From CALBRZ01 sp964511065 (GTDB lineage: Bacteria > Planctomycetota > Planctomycetia > Pirellulales > S012-138): a DNA stretch of 42,985 nt. The stretch lies in assembly GCA_964511065.1 (NCBI GenBank), contig CAZEEG010000044.1, positions 1-42,985 of the forward strand, read 5' to 3'. The translations under genes and the position numbers were made by a program. Below, piece by piece: positions 32,132 through 41,449 of this stretch. Under the pieces are notes generated by a model, which was not told the origin of the DNA, did no database searches, and saw nothing but the letters and a program-made list of their open reading frames with translations. Positions within the stretch are counted from its first letter, which is position 1. Each line of letters begins with the position of its first letter.

Positions 32132-35100
32132 ATGTCTCACCTCACCACCGCCGTCTCCGCTCGAGTTCGTACCGCTGCCGTTCCGCCTGTGCGATGTACT
32201 TGGAAGCGCTGCCAGCCCGCCCTGGTCGCCGCAGCACTGGTGCTCGCAGCCATGGAAACGCTTGCGGGGGTGGTAATTGCCGCGGCGCCGGCAGCGTCTG
32301 AAACGCGCACGGCCACCACCAGGGTTGAACTGCACCTGGACGAACCGCTGGCTGGCCGCACGGTCCCCTGGCCGGTAACCACCGGCGTACCATTTCCTCG
32401 TGGTGCGCTGAAGGATGCTCAGCAATGCCGGCTGGTCGACGATCAAGGAAACGAGCAACCCCTTCAAACGAAGGTTGCCGCTACCTGGGACGCAGGCGCC
32501 AGCAGCATCCGCTGGCTGACGGTGGACTTCGTCGCGCAGCCGGGCCGGCGATACTTCCTGGTGTTTGGGCCAGGCGTGAAGCGCACCGCCAGCGAAGCCC
32601 TCCAGGCCCCGCTGGTGCGGGTGAGCGACCGCAACAACGCCTTCCAGGTGGAAACCGGCCCTCTGCGAGTCGCGTTCGATAGGCCCGGAAAGACCGACGA
32701 CGGCGCAGCAGCACCAGAGGCCAACGGCATTCGAATCTCCTTGGACCTCAATGCCGATGGAACCATCACCGACGACGAACAGGTGGTCACCCTGCCAGCC
32801 GCCGCGCGGTATTACCTCGATCACGATGGCCAGCCGTATCGGGCCGCTGCCGACAACATCGCCATCGAGTCGGCCGGACCGGTTCGTGCGTGTGTCCGCG
32901 TCGATGGCCGCTATGTCGGCCCTGGCGGTAAGAGCATCGTGGCTTTTCGCACCCGATTCCACTGCTTCGCCGGGTTACCCCTGGTAAAGGTGGTCGATGA
33001 GTTCCGGCCGATTGGTTCCACCCGCGGCGTACGCTTCCGCGATATCGCCTGGAGCCTGCAGCTTGCGGCGCCTGTCGGCGAACCTGTCGTGGCCACCGAT
33101 CCGCGCACCCTGGGCGTGGAACCGGTTCCGGCTGTTGATGGCGAAACGCCGGCAACACGCCGGCACCCCCAGAATCCGCTAACTGCCGAGCCGCTGCGAA
33201 TTGCTTGGACGCCCGGCACGCACAGTGTGTCGTCGTACCAGGCCCTGTACCGGCACTTCGGCAACGACGCTTACGAGGCGGCCGTGGTCGCCACGGGCGA
33301 TTACGGCCAGCGGCGGATTTCTCAAGCAGACCGGGCCGCAGCCTGGATGCAGTGGGCCGATGAGCGCGTGGCCGTGACCGGTTCGCTCCGCTGGTTCTGG
33401 CAACAGTTCCCTAAGGAATGGGAAGCCGGCACCAACCGCCTGGTGCTGCATACCTGGAGCCCTCGCGGCGGCGAGTTGGATTTCGGGGCCGAGGGCATCC
33501 GCGCCTTTCTCGGCGAAGCCGGCGACCGTTACCTGCTCAACTGGCAAGCCAACCGCGATGCGTCGCGCACGCTCGATAACTTCTTCTACGGCGCTTGCAA
33601 CCGGCTGATCGAGGAAGGCCGGGCCGATGGCCAGGGCATCCGCAAGAGCCACGAGTTTTACCTGCACTTCGCTCCGGCCGCCCAAGCCGCCGAGGGCGTT
33701 CAAATGGCTCGGCTGGCAGAAACTCCACCGGTAGCGCTGGCAAGCGGCCAATGGAATTGCAGCACCGATGTCTTCGGCCCGTTGGCACCGAGAAGCCGCC
33801 AGCGCGGCCAGACTGAAATTTCCGCTGACCGGCAGGCCCCAGCCGATACGGCAGCGGTGCCGCCAAAGGCTGCCAGCGCGTCATCGAGCGTGCCTTACAC
33901 CTCGCCATTCACTATTTCGGCCGATGAAGCCGCGGCGATTGCAGCCCGGGGCGAAGCGGTGATCGACCGGCTATTCCAGCTTGCCCGGTACGGCCAGGAT
34001 GCCTTTGGTGATTATGGCTGGTGGCTGTTCGGGGCCGGGCCGCACTACAGCTATCAATGGGATCCCCAGGCCCAGCGGCACTATGCCGACCCGCGGCGGT
34101 TCGACTTTCACACCTATCAAAAGGAAACGCAGCTTTGGTGGTGTTACCTGCGGAGCGGGGAGCGGAAGTTTTTGGAATGGGCGCTGCCCGCGGAAAACCA
34201 TTGGACCGATATCGCCGTCGCCCACCGGCCGCTGGAGTATACGTGCGATTGGCTGGGCGGCAGCCGGGCCGAGCAAACGAGGCATCTCACCTTCGTCCCG
34301 GGCGACTGGGCCATTGACAGCCCCGTTCACTATCTGCGGCACCACAACACGGCCGAAGCCTGGCTTCGCGGCGGAACACAGTTTTGGGCTTCGTACCATC
34401 GCACACTGGAAACCACCACGGCCGCCTACTACCTCACGGGCGATGAGCGTTTTAACGAGGTGATCGAGTATTGGCGCGCGTACTTCGCCCCGCTGGCCGG
34501 CGTGCATTCGCAAAGCTCCGGCGTGCCCGAGCATTATCGCCAGCAGGCCTGGTGGGATTCTGGCAGCACGGTGTTGGAAAACGGTCGCCAGCGGCCCAAG
34601 ACCTGGGCGGAAATGATGCGTGATTATGCGCCGTTCCCTTCCGGCATGCGGCACCAGATGACGCTCTGGTTCAACCTTTCCACCCTTTACGAACACACCT
34701 GGGATCCAAAGATCGGGCAGGCCCTGCGCGAATACGCTGACGCATTCCTGGATCCAGAGCGCCCCTCGGGCGTGTGGCATTGCCAGCAGAACGACCTGCC
34801 GGCCCATGCCCCCACGCCCACGATGGCTCATTACTGGAGCCCGGCCCTATGGAAATATCACCGGGTAACCGGCGACCCGCGAATGGAAACCGTGCTGAGC
34901 CGGTACTTCGACGCCTGCCATCGCAGCGACCCATTCGGCCTGAGCGACTCGATTGGCGTGTATTCGAACCTTCATCCCGGCGTTGGGTATTACTTCACCG
35001 GCAATCCCTGGCACGTCCAGCGCGCGCTGCTGGAACTGAAGGCCCTGGAGAAGCACGCGGCCCCCCTGGCGCGGCCCGAGGATCTGAACCGCCGCATTTA

Positions 35101-36610
35101 CAACCCTTATGCCACGATTCAATGCCTGGCCGGCATTCCCCGGTTGCTGTGGGCGGTGGAGCAGGCCGCGCGGACGGGCGAAACCATTGAAGGCTTGCCG
35201 CCGCTGGCACCGCAACGGGCACCGCTGGCGTTTTACAAACCTCAAGACAAACCGCTCACAGTACGGCTGTGGGGATTTGACGAGCGCGTGGAACTACTCG
35301 GTCCCGACGGCAAACCGGCCTCCGCGCAGGTGGAAAGCCAGCAAAGCCCCTCGCCCGTGCAACCCTTCGACCGTGTGATGCCGCAGTTCGCAGCCTGGTG
35401 GCACGATGTCACCGTGCCGGCCAGCGAGCCGCGCGGGTGGTATGTGCTGGCTCCGCAACTGGAACTGGGCGTACTGGCCTCCAGCAGTCCGCGGCCGACG
35501 CTTTGCCATGCGGCCAGCCCCATCCACTTGGAAAGCGGCGCAACCTGCTGGATCGCCTGGCCAGCGGGTGCGACCGCATTGCAACTGGATTCCGCCTTGT
35601 GGCGCGCAGGCACGACAGAAGTTGTGGGCTTGGAGATCGTGACCGCCGACGGACACCCGCTTCGCCTCGCCGCAGATCGCTCCATCCCCGGCCGATTGGT
35701 CGCAACACTGGCCGACGATGGCAACGCGGATCAGCCAGCGATCATCTCCATCTGCAACACTGGCGAGCGTGGAACCTGGTTTCGCATGGCCGACGGTACG
35801 CAGCCTTCAGGCCAACCGTCCAGCGCTGGTTGGGCCGTGTTCGCAAACCTCCGATCCGCCGCGGCGGTATTGGATGAAGGGCCTTCGTCCGCGGCCACAA
35901 CCGCCGCCCTGGCGCGGATGCGAACCGTTGCGCCGCCGGGCGCTGCCGCCGAGCGGTTTGTTCCTGGCCGCCACGGCCAGGCTGTGCTGATCACCGGCGG
36001 CCGCAAATTGATCCTGCCGGACCATCTCACCGGCCCCGACGGCACCCCAAAAAAGCTGTTCGACTTGGAGCAGGGCACGCTGGAGTTCTTTGTTCAAAAG
36101 CTCTGGGATGAGCGCGTGATGCCGGTGCGGCAAGGCCCCCTGCTGAACAACGGGCTGGTGCATGGTTTCAGCCCTTGGCCGCTACCTCTGGGCGAGTGGG
36201 CCCACGTGGCGGTGGTGTGGCGGCCATTCCGCCGCGATCCCAGCCAGGTATGCGTTCACGTGTATGTGAACGGGCTGGACCGGGCCAATTACCGCAGCAC
36301 CTGGTGGCAGGGTTACGGCAATCGCCCTTATAGCCTGCCCAAGGGCCGCCCCTGGCTGGAAGGCTTTGTCGCCCAGGCGCTGGGCGGCGGCGCGTTTGCG
36401 CTGGACGAAGTGCGGCTTTCCCGCTCGCCGCGTTACGCCGATTTGGAAGTGGAATTCGGCCACCGCCAGACGTTCAACCCGGTGCGTTTCGATCCTCCCG
36501 ACCGGCCCCTGCCTGCCGACGAAGCAACCTCGCTGCTGTATCGCTTTGACGGAACCTTGGAATCCGAACCGCTGAAGGATGGGCAGCGGTTAACAGGCCG
36601 CTGGGAGTGA
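32132..36610 (+). CDS. Giant exo-rhamnogalacturonan lyase-like protein (PcRGLX/YetA type) with LamG domain
   Basis: A 1,492-residue exported protein. A hydrophobic export segment is at about 30-52. Next is a beta-rich RIFT-barrel-like region (about 60-300; PWPVTTGVPFPRGALKDAQQ, then DLNADGTITDDEQVV). A long helical toroid-like region follows (about 590-1010; DYGWWLFGAGPHYSYQWDP, YYLTGDERFNEVIEYWRAYF). The C-terminal LamG/concanavalin-like domain is at about 1270-1445 (KKLFDLEQGTLEFFVQKLWD, HVAVVWRPFRRD, FALDEVRLSRSP). The first parts match the PcRGLX/YetA family, which includes rhamnogalacturonan exolyases (PL26). I infer action on pectin-like or other acidic polysaccharide. The ATG at 32132 is the best start; the open frame begins at 31859 but is non-coding in character. 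Confidence 0.8.
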   Translation: MSHLTTAVSARVRTAAVPPVRCTWKRCQPALVAAALVLAAMETLAGVVIAAAPAASETRTATTRVELHLDEPLAGRTVPWPVTTGVPFPRGALKDAQQCRLVDDQGNEQPLQTKVAATWDAGASSIRWLTVDFVAQPGRRYFLVFGPGVKRTASEALQAPLVRVSDRNNAFQVETGPLRVAFDRPGKTDDGAAAPEANGIRISLDLNADGTITDDEQVVTLPAAARYYLDHDGQPYRAAADNIAIESAGPVRACVRVDGRYVGPGGKSIVAFRTRFHCFAGLPLVKVVDEFRPIGSTRGVRFRDIAWSLQLAAPVGEPVVATDPRTLGVEPVPAVDGETPATRRHPQNPLTAEPLRIAWTPGTHSVSSYQALYRHFGNDAYEAAVVATGDYGQRRISQADRAAAWMQWADERVAVTGSLRWFWQQFPKEWEAGTNRLVLHTWSPRGGELDFGAEGIRAFLGEAGDRYLLNWQANRDASRTLDNFFYGACNRLIEEGRADGQGIRKSHEFYLHFAPAAQAAEGVQMARLAETPPVALASGQWNCSTDVFGPLAPRSRQRGQTEISADRQAPADTAAVPPKAASASSSVPYTSPFTISADEAAAIAARGEAVIDRLFQLARYGQDAFGDYGWWLFGAGPHYSYQWDPQAQRHYADPRRFDFHTYQKETQLWWCYLRSGERKFLEWALPAENHWTDIAVAHRPLEYTCDWLGGSRAEQTRHLTFVPGDWAIDSPVHYLRHHNTAEAWLRGGTQFWASYHRTLETTTAAYYLTGDERFNEVIEYWRAYFAPLAGVHSQSSGVPEHYRQQAWWDSGSTVLENGRQRPKTWAEMMRDYAPFPSGMRHQMTLWFNLSTLYEHTWDPKIGQALREYADAFLDPERPSGVWHCQQNDLPAHAPTPTMAHYWSPALWKYHRVTGDPRMETVLSRYFDACHRSDPFGLSDSIGVYSNLHPGVGYYFTGNPWHVQRALLELKALEKHAAPLARPEDLNRRIYNPYATIQCLAGIPRLLWAVEQAARTGETIEGLPPLAPQRAPLAFYKPQDKPLTVRLWGFDERVELLGPDGKPASAQVESQQSPSPVQPFDRVMPQFAAWWHDVTVPASEPRGWYVLAPQLELGVLASSSPRPTLCHAASPIHLESGATCWIAWPAGATALQLDSALWRAGTTEVVGLEIVTADGHPLRLAADRSIPGRLVATLADDGNADQPAIISICNTGERGTWFRMADGTQPSGQPSSAGWAVFANLRSAAAVLDEGPSSAATTAALARMRTVAPPGAAAERFVPGRHGQAVLITGGRKLILPDHLTGPDGTPKKLFDLEQGTLEFFVQKLWDERVMPVRQGPLLNNGLVHGFSPWPLPLGEWAHVAVVWRPFRRDPSQVCVHVYVNGLDRANYRSTWWQGYGNRPYSLPKGRPWLEGFVAQALGGGAFALDEVRLSRSPRYADLEVEFGHRQTFNPVRFDPPDRPLPADEATSLLYRFDGTLESEPLKDGQRLTGRWE

Positions 36611-36697
36611 ACCGCCAGCAGTTCCACGGGCCGCAAGGCACGTGGCTCGTCGCCACCGGAGTCAAAGAACCACGCGGCGCCCCCCCACACGTGCCGC

Positions 36698-37474
36698 TCA
36701 CAACTCCACCGGTTCGCGCACGCCGCCCAGTTTGTAGCCGTGATCTTCCAATCGGATTTGCGGTTCATACCCCAGCAGGTCTCTGGCCCGGCCCAGATCC
36801 CAGATCAGCTTCGAACTGTCGCCCACCACCGTCACAATCTCAAAACCAATGTTGGGTACCGCCAGGGCCTTGGCGAATGCTTGAACGAGGTCGGGAAAGG
36901 GCAATGTCTGCGGACGGATGCGACGGTTCTTCCAGTAGGGATCATCCAGCGCAATCGGCTTGGCGATCCGCAGGCAGACGATCGAAAGGCCTGCCGACTC
37001 GGCAACGTGCCGGCACAGCGTCTCGGCGAGCATCTTGGTCACGGCGTAGGTGCCGATCGGCCGCGGCGGGGCATCGCCGGGGATGCGTGACGAAAGGGGC
37101 CGATCATCCTGCTCCGGCAAGTAGCCCCAGGTGACCATGATGCTGCTGGTATGCACCACGCGCCGCACGCCGGCGGCGACCGCGGCCTGCAGCAGGTTGT
37201 ACGTTCCTTCGACATTCACGGCGAACCGCTGGCGGTTGGCCCCGTCGTCCTCCACGGCGCCTTCAAACCCCGAGGCCGTCGCCAAATGCAACACGGCATC
37301 CACGCCGACAACCGCATCCCGGGCAGCGGCGGCATCGAGCAGGTCGAGCGGCACATAACGCCGCTCACCAGCGATCGGCCGCACGTCGGCCAACCGCAAG
37401 TCGTATTGCTTTTCCAACTGGGTCGTCACGTGGCGGCCCACGTAACCGGCCGCTCCGGTCACCAGTACACGCAT
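36698..37474 (-). CDS. NAD-dependent epimerase/dehydratase (extended SDR)
   Basis: A 258-residue extended short-chain dehydrogenase. The cofactor motif GAAGYVG is at 7-13, the catalytic Ser is in HTSSIM (109-113) and the Tyr-Lys pair is Y143xxxK147 in TYAVTK. The C-terminus (VVGDSSKLIWDLGRARDLLG) follows the sugar-nucleotide epimerase pattern. The exact substrate is not readable; uronate dehydrogenase or a UDP-sugar epimerase would both fit. The ATG at 37472-37474 has GGAGG in front, better than an in-frame start 21 bases upstream. It is downstream of and on the same strand as UDP-glucuronate decarboxylase. Confidence 0.85.
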   Translation of the reverse strand: MRVLVTGAAGYVGRHVTTQLEKQYDLRLADVRPIAGERRYVPLDLLDAAAARDAVVGVDAVLHLATASGFEGAVEDDGANRQRFAVNVEGTYNLLQAAVAAGVRRVVHTSSIMVTWGYLPEQDDRPLSSRIPGDAPPRPIGTYAVTKMLAETLCRHVAESAGLSIVCLRIAKPIALDDPYWKNRRIRPQTLPFPDLVQAFAKALAVPNIGFEIVTVVGDSSKLIWDLGRARDLLGYEPQIRLEDHGYKLGGVREPVEL

Positions 37475-37651
37475 GGAAGCGTCCTCCGGAGGCAACAGGC
37501 AACCCCGGGACGAGTGCCTTCGCCATCCATCGAATGTTCACAACGATACCCGGGTGGGGGCCAACCGTGCCGCGAATTGCCCGCCCCAACGGCCCTGCCG
37601 GCGGTGCTTCGCCCAGGAGGCGGGGTGCATCACCGGTCAATCGCCGGGCAA

Positions 37652-38626
37652 CTAATAGTTGGGGGTAGGCGGCCGGAAGTGCCGCAGGTCCACCGAGCGG
37701 AACCACTCGATGGTTTTCATCAATCCTTCGCGCAGTGATATTTTCGGCTCCCAACCCAACTGTTGCCGGGCCAGGGTAATATCGGGCTGGCGGCGCGTGG
37801 GGTCGTCCTGCGGCAAGTCTTCATAAACGATCTGGCTCTTGGAACCGGTCAGTTCCAGAACCAACTCGGCCAGTTGCTTGACGGTGAACTCGTGCGGATT
37901 GCCCAAGTTGACCGGGCCGGGAAAATCGTCCGGACCGTTCATCATCCGCAGCATGCCGTCGATCAGGTCGTCGCGGTAGCAGAAGCTGCGGGTCTGGCTG
38001 CCGTCGCCAAAGATCGTGATGTCGCTGCCCTCGAGCGCCTGGCGGATGAAGTTCGATACCACGCGGCCATCGTAAGGGTGCATCCGCGGCCCATACGTAT
38101 TGAAGATTCGCACCACGCGGATATTGATGTTGTTCATGCGATGGTAATCGAAGAACAATGTCTCGGCGGCGCGTTTCCCTTCGTCGTAACAGGCCCGGCG
38201 GCCCACCGGATTGACCGACCCGCGATACGATTCGGGCTGCGGATGGATTTCGGGATCGCCGTACACTTCGCTGGTCGAAGCCTGGAGGACCTTCGCACGG
38301 CAACGCCGGGCCATGCCCAGCACGTTGATGGCGCCCAGCACCGATGTCTTGAGGGTCTTGATCGGGTTGTATTGATAGTGGCCGGGCGCAGCGGGACAGG
38401 CCAGGTTGTAGATTTCATCCACCTCCAGGTAGATCGGCTGCGTGATGTCGTGGCGGATCAATTCAAAATTGGGTTCGCCCAGAAGATGCGCGACATTCGC
38501 CTTCTGACTGGTGAAGAAATTATCCACGCAGATGACATCGTGCCCTTGCGCGACCAGCACCTCGCACAGGTGCGATCCCAGGAACCCTGCACCGCCGGTG
38601 ACCAGAATCCGTTTGATGGCAGACAT
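37652..38626 (-). CDS. uxs: UDP-glucuronate decarboxylase (UDP-xylose synthase)
   Basis: This enzyme turns UDP-glucuronate into UDP-xylose, a donor for cell-surface glycans. The 324-residue protein has GGAGFLGSH (11-19), TSE (118-120), YDEGK (147-151) with the catalytic Tyr and Lys, and GRRACYDEGKRAAETL, which is diagnostic for UXS. RIFNTYGPRMHPYDGRVVSN further separates it from dTDP-glucose dehydratase. Lack of an N-terminal extension fits the bacterial soluble form. It lies in a minus-strand run with the NIF3-like gene upstream and the epimerase downstream, with gaps of 121 and 177 bases. Confidence 0.92.
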   Translation of the reverse strand: MSAIKRILVTGGAGFLGSHLCEVLVAQGHDVICVDNFFTSQKANVAHLLGEPNFELIRHDITQPIYLEVDEIYNLACPAAPGHYQYNPIKTLKTSVLGAINVLGMARRCRAKVLQASTSEVYGDPEIHPQPESYRGSVNPVGRRACYDEGKRAAETLFFDYHRMNNINIRVVRIFNTYGPRMHPYDGRVVSNFIRQALEGSDITIFGDGSQTRSFCYRDDLIDGMLRMMNGPDDFPGPVNLGNPHEFTVKQLAELVLELTGSKSQIVYEDLPQDDPTRRQPDITLARQQLGWEPKISLREGLMKTIEWFRSVDLRHFRPPTPNY

Positions 38627-38747
38627 GACAATCCATTGACAGGAAACAGTTGATTGAAAACCGATGATTGAAATTGGTGCCGCAAGTGGCCACGCGGCGA
38701 TTCATCAATGCGTGAGCGACGATCGGACGCACCGGGCGGCCATTCCA

Positions 38748-39602
38748 CTAGAGCCACGTCAGCGGCGAGGCTTCCTGCTGGCTGGCCCAAACCGTGGTGG
38801 CGGGAAACTCCTCGGCCAGGACTTCGGCCAACCGTTCCACGCCGAACCGTTCGCTGGCATAGTGACCGACCAGCACCATCGAAACGCCGGTCGCCTCAGC
38901 TTCCAGGCAGACATGAAAACCGGTTTCGCCCGTCACGAACAGTTCGCATCCCAGGGCCCGGGCTGGCCGCAGAAATTCGCCGGCCGAGCCACACGCCACG
39001 GCCACGGTGGAAACTTGCCGCTCGGGCTCGCCCACCAGTTGCACGTGTTTGATCCCCAAAAACCGCTTGATGCGCCGCACCAGCGATGCCGTGGTGACGG
39101 GCGCTTTGAGCTGGCCGTACCGGCCCGAGCCCAGCGGCGCAGCGTGCGCTTCGTCGTCGGTGGGTACGGGTTCCTCGCTTTCCAGCGCCGCGGGATGGAC
39201 CACGGCGGCGGCCACGTTGGGCCGCAGCGGCGCGATGCCGATCAACCCTAGCCCTTCGGCTAGTTGCTGATTGATGCCGCGGGCGGCCGAGTCAAACGCC
39301 GTATGAGGGCTGTAAATCGCCACGCCGGCGGCGATCAGTTCCAGCAGCATCCGGCCTTCGACCGTGTCGCTGGTGATCCGGCGAAGTTCCCGAAAGGGCA
39401 GTGGGTGATGGCTCACGATCAGGTCGGCTTCCTCGGTGACTGCCTCGCACGCGCTGGCCGGCGTAACCGTGAGGCAGGTCATGATCCGCCGCACTTCCCG
39501 GCGCCGATCGCCAATCAACAGCCCGACGTTGTCCCAATCCTCGGCCAGTGCTTCCGGAGCGAACACTTCCAGAAAGTGGGCAACGTCGTCTACCTTGGGC
39601 AT
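38748..39602 (-). CDS. NIF3-like dinuclear metal-centre protein
   Basis: A 284-residue member of the NIF3/YbgI family, hexameric proteins with a two-metal site. Metal-binding motifs are VSHHPLPF (63-70, His65 and His66), YSPHTAFDSA (97-106, His100 and Asp104) and, late in the protein, GETGFH and GHYASER. The middle insertion (about 130-190) is the part that varies in the family. A GTP cyclohydrolase role has been proposed for some members but is not general, so function stays open. Starts at the ATG at 39600-39602, 63 bases after the upstream gene. Confidence 0.88.
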   Translation of the reverse strand: MPKVDDVAHFLEVFAPEALAEDWDNVGLLIGDRRREVRRIMTCLTVTPASACEAVTEEADLIVSHHPLPFRELRRITSDTVEGRMLLELIAAGVAIYSPHTAFDSAARGINQQLAEGLGLIGIAPLRPNVAAAVVHPAALESEEPVPTDDEAHAAPLGSGRYGQLKAPVTTASLVRRIKRFLGIKHVQLVGEPERQVSTVAVACGSAGEFLRPARALGCELFVTGETGFHVCLEAEATGVSMVLVGHYASERFGVERLAEVLAEEFPATTVWASQQEASPLTWL

Positions 39603-39665
39603 GGAGTCATCCTGCGAGCGAAGGGTGCAATTGGGGCGGGCTCCTCGACCGCGCCCGGCACCATT

Positions 39666-40400
39666 CTACCGTTCCTCCCCCTGGTTCAAGCCAGACAGGG
39701 GAGGCGACTGGTCTGAGGGACTGCCCTCGCTGTCGAATGAAAAAATTTCCTGGGCGTCCGGGTCCTTGGCCAATCGGCGGATGATGCGTCCCACGCCCTG
39801 GGCCTGCCCACGTACCTCGGGTGCTTCCACCGGCGGTTCCACCTCCGGCAATACGCCAGGCACTGGCCGCTGGTTGGCGGCGGGCGGCTGGGTGATCTGC
39901 TCCTCAACTTGAGGCACCGCCTGGGCCGAAGGCGGATCGGGAACCCTTGGTGCCCGGGTCGCGACCACCACCAGGATAGCAGGAACGGCGATCGTAGCGG
40001 CAGCGACCAGCACCGCGCCGCCCAACTTGAGCCACAACGGCAGGCCCGCTGCCGCTTGTCGGCCCAGGTCCGCTGCCGCTTGTCGGCCCAGCTCCGCTGT
40101 CACGCCCGGCAGTTCGGCCACTGGTTGGCGCGCAGACGGAACATTACCATGCTGCCCATTGGCAGCAGCCTCGGGAGCATCGGTATTGGGTTCTTGCGGT
40201 GAGGTTTCTTGCAGCACGGCCACTGCCGGCGGGGTGGCCAGAGCATACACCAGGCATTCTTCCAGCAGCAACCGCTCGCGCAGCGCCGCGCGAACGCGAA
40301 CGGATTGCCGCACCCCCAGTTGCAGGGCGCGTAGCTCGTCCAGGGAGAACTCGTCCGGATGGCGCTCGGCAATCAGGGCCACCAACTGCGCTTCGTTCAT
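39666..40400 (-). CDS. One-pass membrane protein coupled to ECF sigma factor (putative anti-sigma)
   Basis: A 244-residue protein with a helical N-terminus (1-55; EAQLVALIAERHPDEFSLDE, then ALRERLLLEECLVYAL), a Gln/Pro linker, one membrane helix at about 125-147 (LKLGGAVLVAAATIAVPAIL) and a Pro/Glu-rich outer part. Its ATG (40398-40400) overlaps the sigma stop in an ATGA. Together with the topology this suggests it restrains the sigma factor, although no classical anti-sigma domain is visible. The linker carries a tandem LGRQAAA repeat coded by a duplicated 24-bp unit. Confidence 0.65.
   Translation of the reverse strand: MNEAQLVALIAERHPDEFSLDELRALQLGVRQSVRVRAALRERLLLEECLVYALATPPAVAVLQETSPQEPNTDAPEAAANGQHGNVPSARQPVAELPGVTAELGRQAAADLGRQAAAGLPLWLKLGGAVLVAAATIAVPAILVVVATRAPRVPDPPSAQAVPQVEEQITQPPAANQRPVPGVLPEVEPPVEAPEVRGQAQGVGRIIRRLAKDPDAQEIFSFDSEGSPSDQSPPLSGLNQGEER
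40046..40093. repeat. 24-bp tandem repeat within the membrane protein gene
   Basis: Two copies of a 24-bp unit (40046-40069 and 40070-40093) that share CCGCTGCCGCTTGTCGGCCC and differ by one base at the end. They code a repeated LGRQAAA segment just before the membrane helix. Confidence 0.75.
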
Positions 40401-41068
40401 GGCTTCACCTGCCGATCCGTGCATGGCCGGCCAGCATCCGATGGGCCGGACGATTTACGGTTGGATGCTGAACGATCGGGCGTGTCGGGATGATCCGAAC
40501 CCAGCTTGAGATCGAGACATCGCTTCAGCGCCTGCCGTGCCCGAAACATCAACAACTTGACGGCCCCGGCCGTGCGGCCCAACCGCTGCCCAATTTCCTT
40601 AAACTTCAGCTTGTGTTCGTAATACAGTTGCAGCGCGGTGCGGGCGTTCTGGGCCAGTGTCTGCAGGCAGCTTGCCAGGTGCGGCACCAGTTCCTGGTGG
40701 GGCGAGACGAGTGTTTCTTCTTCGGCCGGTTCTTCCACTTCCAGGCACAGTTCGGTCCAAGTCAGTTCTTGCCGGCGGCGTAAACGCCGGGCTCGTTCCC
40801 GCAGCAGGTTGCGGGCAATGCCCATCAGATACGGCAGCGGATCGCGGCTGGGATCGTAGCGACCGATACCTGCCTGGTACCGCAAGAAGACCTCCTGCAA
40901 CAGGTCATCCGCATCGACCGGTTGCGCCACTCGCGCCCGCAGATAAGCGTAGATGGTCATTTGGTGCTGCCGGACCAGTTCCGCGAGTTGATGGCGCTGA
41001 TGTTCCGTCATCCCGCCGGTCGAAGACACAGTTGACCGCTGGCGCGAAGCAACGGCGTTCTCACTCAC
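40397..41068 (-). CDS. ECF-type RNA polymerase sigma factor
   Basis: A 223-residue two-region sigma factor. Region 2 is at about 25-95 (QMTIYAYLRARVAQPVDADD, LLQEVFLRYQAG, then PLPYLMGIARNLLRERARR). Region 4 is at about 135-190 with helix-turn-helix KFKEIGQRLGRTAGAVKLLM. A polar 30-residue tail follows (PDRSASNRKSSGPSDAGR). The start is GTG at 41066-41068 with a strong AAGGAGAG upstream; an ATG 57 bases later is possible. Coupled to the membrane protein gene by a 4-base overlap and divergent from another sigma gene. Confidence 0.9.
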   Translation of the reverse strand: MSENAVASRQRSTVSSTGGMTEHQRHQLAELVRQHQMTIYAYLRARVAQPVDADDLLQEVFLRYQAGIGRYDPSRDPLPYLMGIARNLLRERARRLRRRQELTWTELCLEVEEPAEEETLVSPHQELVPHLASCLQTLAQNARTALQLYYEHKLKFKEIGQRLGRTAGAVKLLMFRARQALKRCLDLKLGSDHPDTPDRSASNRKSSGPSDAGRPCTDRQVKP

Positions 41069-41449
41069 GGTTCTCTCCTTGGTGCGAACACGTCAAGCGC
41101 GGCGGGCCGACATTACGCCAACGCCCGGCCCCCAAAAAAGCACGGCCCAACCGCGTACTTAGTTTTGGAAATCGCGGCCAAGTGTGGCCGGCGGCACGCA
41201 TGCCATTGCGGGAAACCGCTGCCGATCGATGCTCTGTTCCGGTTACATGCAGATGGCTCGATTGTAGACTCTGCCGAACTGGCATACCATAAAAGATGGC
41301 AAACGCCGCCGTTTCTTGGCAGGTGGTGGGAACATGCTGCCGCCTGAAATGTGCAATGCGGTTATGCCCGCCGAGATGATGTTCAGCGGCCGGGTCAACA
41401 TCAATTGCGGGGCGGATTTCATGTTCGACATGCCGATGAGGAAGGGCCG
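41069..41449. other. Divergent region between two sigma-factor genes
   Basis: 381 bases that must hold both promoters. Only the rightward candidate at 41262-41290 is readable. A frame open from 41316 to 41576 overlaps the second sigma start out of frame and is Met-rich; I do not call it a gene. Confidence 0.45.
41262..41290 (+). promoter_or_regulatory. Promoter candidate for the rightward sigma gene
   Basis: TTGTAG (41262-41267) and TACCAT (41285-41290) have a 17-base spacer and match consensus at 4 of 6 positions each. The start codon is 160 bases downstream. Pattern match only. Confidence 0.3.
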
